A stretch of 13,877 nucleotides of DNA, taken from positions 1 through 13,877 of the forward strand of contig JAEYYZ010000134.1 of the NCBI GenBank assembly GCA_023428185.1, given 5' to 3'. The position numbers were made by a program, and so were the translations under genes. Positions 6,490 to 13,400 of this stretch are shown here, one piece after another. This DNA is from Actinomycetes bacterium (GTDB lineage: Bacteria > Actinomycetota > Actinomycetes > Actinomycetales > Demequinaceae). The first letter of the stretch is position 1, and every line of letters starts with the position of its first letter. The notes under the pieces are model-generated. The model was not told the DNA's origin. It saw nothing but the letters and a program-made list of their open reading frames with translations, and searched no databases.

Positions 6490-7997
6490 AGTACGTTCCG
6501 GGGCCGTGGATCGGTGTGGCCCTTCCTGGTGTGGCGATATTGATGGAGCCGGGTTCCACGGCCGAGCAGATCGAGGCCCTACGCACGGCGATTGCCGCTA
6601 ACGGTGTGACCGGCCTGGTGGATGCACTGCGCACTCTGGGGCCCGATGCTAACGGTGCGTCAATCGGGTTCGCGGCGGTGGGCGTTCGCGGAGTCGACAT
6701 TCATATTCAGGTGCGGGGCGGTGCATCGGTTGTGGAACTCGATGCCGCGACACCACGGATGGTCACGAGTGAAGGAGGGGCGGCGCCACGTGAGATCACG
6801 TGGTCGGGAGCCAAAGGCATCAGGCTCATTGCTCCTGGCTCCGACGCTCAAGCCCGCGGCGTGCTGTGGCTCGAATCGGGAGTGGTCTTTGCAGGCAGCA
6901 TTGACGTGGACCTCAGCGCGGTAATTGCCCCGGCGCTGGAGTCGGTCAACGTGGTTGTCGCGCAAGAAATCGCCTTGGATGCGGCAGAAGAGAGTCCTGC
7001 AACACCCACGGAGACGATGATTCCTGACTTCACTCAAGCCGAGGAGCAGGCCTTCGCTAGCGTGAGCGCCGAGGTTTCGGCACCGGCAGCTTCGGAGCAG
7101 GAGATTGATGCCGATGCCGATGCCGATGCCGATGCCGATGCCGCGCTCGACCTGACGTTCGGTGACATTTGGGGTGCGACTCTCGCCATCGAAGATCTCG
7201 ACAAAGTTGCTCCTGCCGCATCCACACCCGCAGCTCCTCCCGCAACTGTCTCGGCGTCGCCGCCTGCACCCGCGGTGGCACCTCCGGCAACACCAACACC
7301 TCCTGCACCTCCGACACCTCCGACACCTCCGGCCGGGGAGCCGGCACCAGCACCCGCACCCTCCGCGCCGCCGCGCACCGGACTGATAGACGGCATCCCT
7401 GACATTGTTCGCGGACCGGGAAGTACCGATCCCGGTGGAGCGGTTGTTGCGACCCCTCACGCCCCGGTAGGCCCAACGCCCGCCCCACTAGCGTCGGCCA
7501 CCCCTCCGCCTGCGGCTGTTCCTACCGCCGCCGCGCCATCCGGGCCGCGCCTTGGCGACCACGACGGCTCAACGGTCTCGGTCGCGGAGATGCTCGCCAT
7601 GCAAAGTGGCCCCCAAAGCGCACCCATTCATACGGGTAGCGGTAGCTTCTCCCAGCGCCGTAGAGGCCGCGCGCTCGTATCCACGGGCCAAGTGATTGAG
7701 ATTGACAAGACGATCATCGTGGGGCGTCTGCCGAGGGTCTCGCGCATCACCGGGCAACCTCCCATGCTTGTGGCAGTTCCGAGCCCTCAACAGGACATTT
7801 CCCGCAATCACGTGGAAATTCGTTTGGAGGGGTCGGCGGTAGTGGTCGTGGACCTCAACACCACCAACGGCACCGTCTTGTTGCGAGCGGGCGCAGATGC
7901 GGAGCGCCTCCACCCAGGTGAACCCACCGTGGTGCGCAACGGAGACGTCATTGACCTGGGCGACAACGTGACGGTCCAATTTGAGGGCGTGGAATGA
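6486..7997 (+). CDS. FHA-domain protein with an unrecognised N-terminal domain and a long disordered linker
   Basis: A 503-residue protein in three parts. Residues 1 to about 160 form a folded-looking alpha/beta domain beginning MKYVPGPW; I do not recognise it. Residues about 165-385 are an acidic then Pro/Ala/Thr-rich linker that includes six Asp-Ala repeats at 208-219. Residues about 395-503 are a canonical FHA domain with Gly413-Arg414, SRNH at 439-442 and Asn461-Gly462 in NTTNG. I see no membrane helix, so it is probably cytosolic. The start is GTG 6486 inside the phosphatase stop (GTGA). A GGGAGG site at 6476-6481 ends only 4 bases before it, which is short but usable. The stop overlaps the kinase start (ATGA). 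The position between phosphatase and kinase suggests a scaffold or adaptor that binds phosphorylated partners. The role of the N-terminal domain is unknown. Confidence 0.9.
   Translation: MKYVPGPWIGVALPGVAILMEPGSTAEQIEALRTAIAANGVTGLVDALRTLGPDANGASIGFAAVGVRGVDIHIQVRGGASVVELDAATPRMVTSEGGAAPREITWSGAKGIRLIAPGSDAQARGVLWLESGVVFAGSIDVDLSAVIAPALESVNVVVAQEIALDAAEESPATPTETMIPDFTQAEEQAFASVSAEVSAPAASEQEIDADADADADADAALDLTFGDIWGATLAIEDLDKVAPAASTPAAPPATVSASPPAPAVAPPATPTPPAPPTPPTPPAGEPAPAPAPSAPPRTGLIDGIPDIVRGPGSTDPGGAVVATPHAPVGPTPAPLASATPPPAAVPTAAAPSGPRLGDHDGSTVSVAEMLAMQSGPQSAPIHTGSGSFSQRRRGRALVSTGQVIEIDKTIIVGRLPRVSRITGQPPMLVAVPSPQQDISRNHVEIRLEGSAVVVVDLNTTNGTVLLRAGADAERLHPGEPTVVRNGDVIDLGDNVTVQFEGVE
7107..7142 (+). 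repeat. Six perfect tandem copies of the hexamer GATGCC
   Basis: Six exact copies of gatgcc lie in frame within the linker of the 503-residue FHA protein and encode six Asp-Ala pairs. Copy-number change by slippage would lengthen or shorten the linker by two residues per unit without shifting the frame. Confidence 0.95.
7306..7331 (+). repeat. Short tandem 9-mer CACCTCCGA in a Pro-rich linker
   Basis: Two exact copies (7306-7314 and 7315-7323) and eight bases of a third encode a Pro-Pro-Thr run in the same linker. The surrounding 7220-7375 is generally low-complexity Pro/Ala/Thr coding sequence. Confidence 0.85.
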
Positions 7998-9670
7998 GTA
8001 ACCGCAGGGCGCCATCCGCCCCTCCCACTATCGCTGGCTTCGACTACGTCCAACTACTGGGATCTGGTGGGTTCGCTGACGTCTTCCTTTATCAGCAGCA
8101 TTTGCCAAAGCGCCGTGTCGCCGTGAAGGTTCTGCTCACCGACGCGGTGTCGCAAGGTGGAGCATCGGCCTTCACGGCTGAAGCGAATCTGATGGCGCAG
8201 TTGTCCACTCACCCAGCGATTGTCTCCATTTATCACGCCGATGTTGCCGCTGACGGACGCCCGTATTTGGTGATGGAGTATTGCTCCAAGCCCAATCTGC
8301 AGGTGCGTTACCGTAAGCAACCGCTCAATGTGGCGGAGGCGCTGAGGATCGGCATTCAAGTGGCTGGTGCGGTGGAGACTGCGCACCGCGCGGGGATTCT
8401 GCACCGCGACATTAAGCCTGCGAACATTCTGGTTACCGAGTACGGCAGGCCAGCCCTCACTGACTTTGGAATTGCCGGAACGTCGGGTGGTACGAGCGAG
8501 AATGTGGGTTTGTCCATCCCATGGTCGCCGCCTGAAGCTTTTGCCAGCGGCTCGCCATCGAGCGTCCAAACCGACGTGTGGGCTCTCGCCGCCACCTTGT
8601 ACACGCTACTCGCTGGCCGTTCCCCCTTCGAAGTGCCGGGGGCACGTAACGGTGCCGCTGACCTCATGGCGCGAATCCAGAGCGATCCTTTGAGGCCTCT
8701 TGAACGCGCCGACGCCCCAGATTCATTGCACCGCGTGCTCTCCACCGCGATGGCCAAGAATCCGTTCGACCGCTATGAAAGTGCCCTGGAATTTGCGCGC
8801 GAATTGCAAAAGATCCAAGTGGAACTGGCGATGTCCGTGACGAGCGTTGACGTGCTCGACGACTCTGCTGACCTCGATGAGTACGAAGATGATGATGACG
8901 GTCGCACACGGGTGCGCTCGATCGTCACCATCGACCCTCGCGGGTCCACTTCCAACCCGCCCCTTTCCGACATCAGCGCCCAGCCCCCCACTCCAGGCTG
9001 GACGCAGGACTACACGGCGCCTGAGCAGAATCGAGTCGCGTCACCTCCGGTTTCGCCGGCGGCTCCGCTCCCTCCTGCGGCGCCAGCAACTCCCGCCGCG
9101 TGGACCTACCCCACCGCTCAGGTGGAACACGTCCTTGACCACACTGTGGCGCGAGACTCGCTTGACTCGCCGCCCCTCCACACAGACGCCTCCGCTGCAC
9201 CGGACATTGCTATGCCCGATGCCGGGCCCACGCCTGGCGAACAGCCGGCCAAGCGGTCCGCCCTGCCGTGGTTGCTCGCCGGAGCTGGGGTGGTCTTGGT
9301 GGGTGCGATCGTGGGTACCGGCGCGCTACTCGGTGCCATGGGCAACGGTCCGGACCCTTCGCCTTCGCCCACAGATGTCAAACCGGTAGACGATGTGGTC
9401 TTGCCTCGCCAAGTGCCCACGCCCGCTGACCTTGAGGGTGAGATTCAGGGCGACTCGGTGTTTTTCACCTGGACAAACCCTGAACCGGAAGACGGTGACA
9501 TGTACCTGTGGGGCGAGCAGGTAGCAGGCGAGGCGGTGGCCATGGAAACCACCGAGGACACGTCCGTGCACATTCCGTACATCGAGGGCGAAACAGTGTG
9601 CATCGAAGTCCTGGTGCGTCGGGCCGACGGCAGGGCATCGGCGGAACCGGCTGTGGGGTGTGCCCCATGA
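7994..9670 (+). CDS. Transmembrane Ser/Thr protein kinase with an extracellular Fn3-like domain
   Basis: A 558-residue Hanks-type kinase. The catalytic domain (about 16-280) has the glycine loop GSGGFADV at 23-30, Lys45 in VAVK, HRDIKPAN at 137-144 with catalytic Asp139, DFG at 157-159 and PPE at 179-181 in place of APE. The activation loop is short and holds Thr163 and Thr167 as candidate autophosphorylation sites. A long acidic then Pro-rich linker (about 285-420) follows. A single helix at about 425-448 crosses the membrane, leaving about 110 residues outside. These resemble one Fn3-like domain, with cysteines at 536 and 556 near the C terminus. PASTA repeats, typical of PknB, are absent. 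GAGGG at 7983-7987 is the ribosome site for ATG 7994, which overlaps the previous stop. It probably phosphorylates the FHA proteins or their partners. It resembles the position of Pkb2 in the bifidobacterial cluster. Confidence 0.96.
   Translation: MSNRRAPSAPPTIAGFDYVQLLGSGGFADVFLYQQHLPKRRVAVKVLLTDAVSQGGASAFTAEANLMAQLSTHPAIVSIYHADVAADGRPYLVMEYCSKPNLQVRYRKQPLNVAEALRIGIQVAGAVETAHRAGILHRDIKPANILVTEYGRPALTDFGIAGTSGGTSENVGLSIPWSPPEAFASGSPSSVQTDVWALAATLYTLLAGRSPFEVPGARNGAADLMARIQSDPLRPLERADAPDSLHRVLSTAMAKNPFDRYESALEFARELQKIQVELAMSVTSVDVLDDSADLDEYEDDDDGRTRVRSIVTIDPRGSTSNPPLSDISAQPPTPGWTQDYTAPEQNRVASPPVSPAAPLPPAAPATPAAWTYPTAQVEHVLDHTVARDSLDSPPLHTDASAAPDIAMPDAGPTPGEQPAKRSALPWLLAGAGVVLVGAIVGTGALLGAMGNGPDPSPSPTDVKPVDDVVLPRQVPTPADLEGEIQGDSVFFTWTNPEPEDGDMYLWGEQVAGEAVAMETTEDTSVHIPYIEGETVCIEVLVRRADGRASAEPAVGCAP
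9654..9667 (+). promoter_or_regulatory. Small GC hairpin covering the start region of the FHA/HTH gene
   Basis: The sequence tggggtgtgcccca can form a 5-bp stem with a 4-base loop. It ends on the A of ATG 9667 and includes the only G-rich stretch upstream that might act as a ribosome site. It might reduce independent initiation and favour coupling to kinase translation. Chance occurrence in GC-rich coding DNA is quite possible. Confidence 0.25.
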
Positions 9671-10425
9671 TCGGTTCGGCCGCTCCTGTTTCCGAATCCG
9701 GCTCGCCACGATCAGACCGGGTATCTCTCGAGTTCGCCGGGGAGTTTTATCACGCGTACCCGGGCGACATCATTACGGTGGGGCGGGAAGGCACGCTTGC
9801 GCTGGATGACAATCCGTTTTTGCACAGGCACTTTCTGCACATCAGCCGCTCGGATGGCTTGTGGTGGCTAGCGAATGTGGGCACGCGACTCACCGCAACT
9901 GTCACGGACGGCGGCGGACGCGTTCAGGCGTGGCTCGCGCCCGGAGCGCGACTGCCCATCGTGTTCCATGCGACGTACGTGATTTTCACGGCCGGGCCCA
10001 CTACATACGAGATGCGAATCTTCGCGGACGCGCCCAAGTTTGAGGAAATGCACGGCACCATCAGCGATCACGGTGAGACCACCGTGGGCGCCGTGTCATT
10101 CACGCCTAGCCAGCACTTGCTCCTCGTTGCCCTTGCCGAGCCGATGCTACGCCGTGAGGGCGCGAGCATGTCAGCCATTCCCTCCTCGGCCCAGGCAGCA
10201 AAGCGTTTGGGATGGACCTTGACACGCTTCAATCGCAAGCTCGACAACGTCTGCGAGAAGTTGGACAAAGTGGGAGTCAGTGGCCTTCGCGGTAGCGGCG
10301 GCAAGTACGCCACTAATCGCCGGGGTCGGCTGGTGGAGTACGCGCTCGCGGCGCGCATGGTGAGCCGCGCAGATCTCGCACTCTTGGACCGCCCGCAACT
10401 AGATGATCCTGACGACAACGACTGA
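9667..10425 (+). CDS. Divergent FHA-like protein with a C-terminal helix-turn-helix-like domain
   Basis: A 252-residue soluble protein. The N-terminal half (about 18-120) has an FHA-like beta pattern: Gly39-Arg40 in TVGREG, His55 in LHRHFLH, and Asn70/Gly72/Thr73 in NVGTR. The usual Ser three residues before the His is Leu52, so phosphothreonine binding may be weakened or changed. The C-terminal half (about 145-245) is basic and helical. It contains SAQAAKRLGWTLTRFNRKLDNV (residues 175-195), which reads like the recognition-helix region of a winged helix-turn-helix, followed by a Gly-rich turn and NRRGRLVEYAL. The start ATG 9667 overlaps the kinase stop (ATGA). An in-frame ATG at 9508 is rejected because it would run 163 bases into the kinase gene. 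A DNA-binding output for the kinase is a reasonable inference, not shown. Confidence 0.85.
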   Translation: MIGSAAPVSESGSPRSDRVSLEFAGEFYHAYPGDIITVGREGTLALDDNPFLHRHFLHISRSDGLWWLANVGTRLTATVTDGGGRVQAWLAPGARLPIVFHATYVIFTAGPTTYEMRIFADAPKFEEMHGTISDHGETTVGAVSFTPSQHLLLVALAEPMLRREGASMSAIPSSAQAAKRLGWTLTRFNRKLDNVCEKLDKVGVSGLRGSGGKYATNRRGRLVEYALAARMVSRADLALLDRPQLDDPDDND

Positions 10426-10433
10426 GGGAAAGG
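10424..10433 (+). promoter_or_regulatory. Ribosome binding site of the FtsK/EssC-like gene
   Basis: The purine-rich gagggaaagg overlaps the upstream stop and ends 10 bases before ATG 10444. It supports that start and gives this gene its own initiation signal, unlike the overlapping genes before it. Confidence 0.6.
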
Positions 10434-10443
10434 CCCGTAAACC

Positions 10444-13400
10444 ATGACTCTGAAGGTCACTTATTCGCGTGGCGATGGCGGCACGTCGATGCTCGAACTC
10501 AACGCGGGTGGTGAGATCACGGTGGCCGATGTCGCGCGCCAAGTGTTCTTGGCGGATCCCACGCGCCGCGGCACCACGCCTCCGGAGGACCTGACTGTAG
10601 TGGTCACTGCCCTGAGCGCTGGGTCTGCAGCGCGCCGCGGCGTGGAGCGCGACCAGGAACTCTCGGCCTCGGGAATCCGCGCGGGTGACCACCTCGAGTT
10701 GGCGGCCGCCTCGCAAGCAGCCACGCTCTCAGAGAGCAATCAGACTGTCGCAATCGTGACTATCCTTGCGGGCCCCGATGCCGGCAAGACTTTCCCGCTC
10801 GTTGCCGGATCCAACGTGGTGGGCCGTGACCCTGACGTTGCCGTGCGCTTGAGTGACTCCTTGGCATCCAAGCGGCATGCGCGCATAGTGGTGGGCAACG
10901 GCATCGAGATTGTGGACATGGGCTCCACCAACGGGGTGCTCGTGGGGGACACGTTTGTGACCCGCGCAAAGGTGCTTCCTGGCGACTCGATCTTCATTGG
11001 TGATACTGAGATGGACATCCGCCTTGCGGAGGGCGTAGCCGAGAGCCTGTCGTTGAGTTCGACAGTTCCGTTCACGCGCTCCCCTCGCGTGGTGCCGGTG
11101 TTGCCGGACGAGGAAGTGGACTTGCCGGACCCGCCTGCCAAGCCGGTACCGCGCCAGTTCCCCAAGACGGCATTGGTGGCGCCCATCATCCTCGGCACCA
11201 CCATGTACTTTGTCACCGGACGCTTGATGTCTCTCATCTTTGTGGCCATGACTCCGCTCATGCTGATTGGATCCTTCTGGGATTCCCGCATCACGCAAAA
11301 GAAGGACAGCCGCACCAAGACCGAGCAGTTCGATGAGGACCTCAAGGTTGCGGAGCAAACGCTCGCAGAGAAGCAAGAAGAAGAGCGTTCAGTACGACTC
11401 CAGCGCGCCCCTTCAGTGCATGATGTGATTGAGGCGGGCAGAAGCTACGGGCCCTTGCTGTGGACTGCCCGTCCGGAGCATGACGGATTCCTGACCGCAC
11501 GCGTGGGTCTTGGCACGGTGCCTTCCGTCATCAAAATTACGAGCCCATCCATGAGGGACGCGGTGGGCGACACCTACCAACGCGCCATGGATCTCAAGAA
11601 GCGCTTTGAGCCCATTGACAACGTTCCTGTGACTGCCGATTTGCGCGCTGTAGGTGGGCTCGGCATCACGGGTCCTGCTGAGATTGCCGCAAGCATTGCA
11701 CGAGCCGTATTGGTGCAGGTCGCAGGTCTGCATTCGCCAATGGAATGCGTAGTAACAGGGTTCGTCTCGCCCGCGTTGGGCGCGCAGTGGCGCTGGCTTG
11801 AATGGTTGCCTCACACCTCGTCACCCACATCGCCCATTAGCGGCGACCACGTGGTGCAAACACGTGGCGGCAGTCAACAGCTCCTCGCCCAATTGGAAGG
11901 CGTGGTCGCTTCCCGGGCCGGTCAGGACATCGGCTCCTATGACCCGGAGTTGCGGGGCATCCTCAAAGAAAGCGCTGCGGAACGAGAGAAGCCGCTCAAG
12001 CCCGCGATCATCGTCTTTGTTCACGATGACGGCCTTGCCGACCGCCCCCGTTTGATCCGATTGGCTGAGAAGGGTCCCGACGTCAACGTGCACGTCATTT
12101 GGGTGGCGCCTTCACTCAACACCCTGCCCGCAGCATGCCGAACGTTTGTGCTCGCTGACGACTCCGGCTCCGCGGTGGTGGGCCAAGTGCGGCGAGGCTC
12201 GAGCGATGTGCCCGTCCAGTGTGAGTTCGTTTCCACTGAAGAGGCCACGCAGTTTGCTCGGCACCTTGCGTGTGTTGAGGACGTTGGCATCGTGGCCGAC
12301 GCCTCGGCCGACGTGCCGCGTTCGGTTTCCTTCATGGAGTTGCACAGTTTTGATGCCTTGGAGCCGGGCCACCATGAACAGCGTTGGCGTAGTTCGCAAG
12401 CGGCGCCCACAGGTAAGAAGCGCCCTTTCTCGTTGCGTGCGCTCGTGGGTCATGCGGGTGCGGAACCGTTCTACCTCGACATCAAGCGGGACGGACCTCA
12501 CGCATTGGTGGGAGGAACCACGGGAGCAGGTAAGTCGGAGTTCCTGCAAGCGTGGATTCTGGGCATGGCCGCCGCGTACAGCCCTGAGCGAGTGACCTTC
12601 CTTTTTGTGGATTACAAGGGTGGCTCGGCCTTTGCTGATTGTGTCCAACTCCCGCACTGTGTGGGTTTGGTGACGGACCTGACACCTCACTTGGTGGACC
12701 GTGCGCTCGCGTCTTTGAGGGCGGAGCTTCACTACCGTGAGCGTTTGCTTGCGGCCAAGGGTGCCAAGGACTTGGAAACCCTTGACAAGACCGGGGACCC
12801 CGAAACCCCACCCAGCCTGGTCATCGTGATCGACGAGTTTGCCGCCTTGGTGCAAGAGGTGCCTGCCTTTGTCGACGGCGTGGTGGACATCGCCCAGCGT
12901 GGCCGTTCACTTGGATTGCACTTGATCCTCGCCACCCAGCGACCCGCCGGCGTGATCAAGGACAACCTCCGCGCCAACACCAACTTGCGCATCGCTCTAC
13001 GCATGGCCGATGAGGCGGACTCGGCGGACATCTTGGGGGTCCCTTCCGCCGCACACGTCGATCCTTCGCTCCCTGGCCGCGCCATGGTGCGGATGGGTCC
13101 AGGCCGCTTGTCCACGTTCCAGGCAGCGTACGCGGGTGCACACTCCGTTCCAGGTGGTGGGGTCAAAGTGGGGATCCGCGAATTGGCACTGGGTGCTGGT
13201 GAGGCATGGGAGCCCGCTGAGGACTCTCGCGTCGCAGTAGTAGAAGGCGCGCCCGATGCCGAGCGCGTCGTGGCCGCTATGGTGGGCGCCGCCGCACTCA
13301 TGGGCATCCCAGAGCCCCGGCGCCCGTGGCTTGACGAACTCGCGAGCACGTACGAGTTGCGAGAACTCGGCAAGCGGGCAGGAGGCGGAGCGGCCTTTGG

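Noticed and set aside
7080..7375. CRISPR-like or mobile repeat array
   Set aside because: The repeats are 6- and 9-base in-frame units coding for Asp-Ala and Pro-Pro-Thr, with no spacers or inverted ends; they are linker low-complexity sequence.
9508..9666. Longer in-frame start for the FHA/HTH protein
   Set aside because: The added residues are an out-of-frame reading of the kinase's extracellular domain, with Gly/Arg/His-rich composition typical of shadow frames. ATG 9667 sits in a classic ATGA overlap.
10729..11376. 215- and 201-codon minus-strand frames opposite the ATPase gene
   Set aside because: They lie wholly within the FHA and membrane parts of the ATPase gene, carry His/Arg-rich nonsense sequence and have no recognisable domain.
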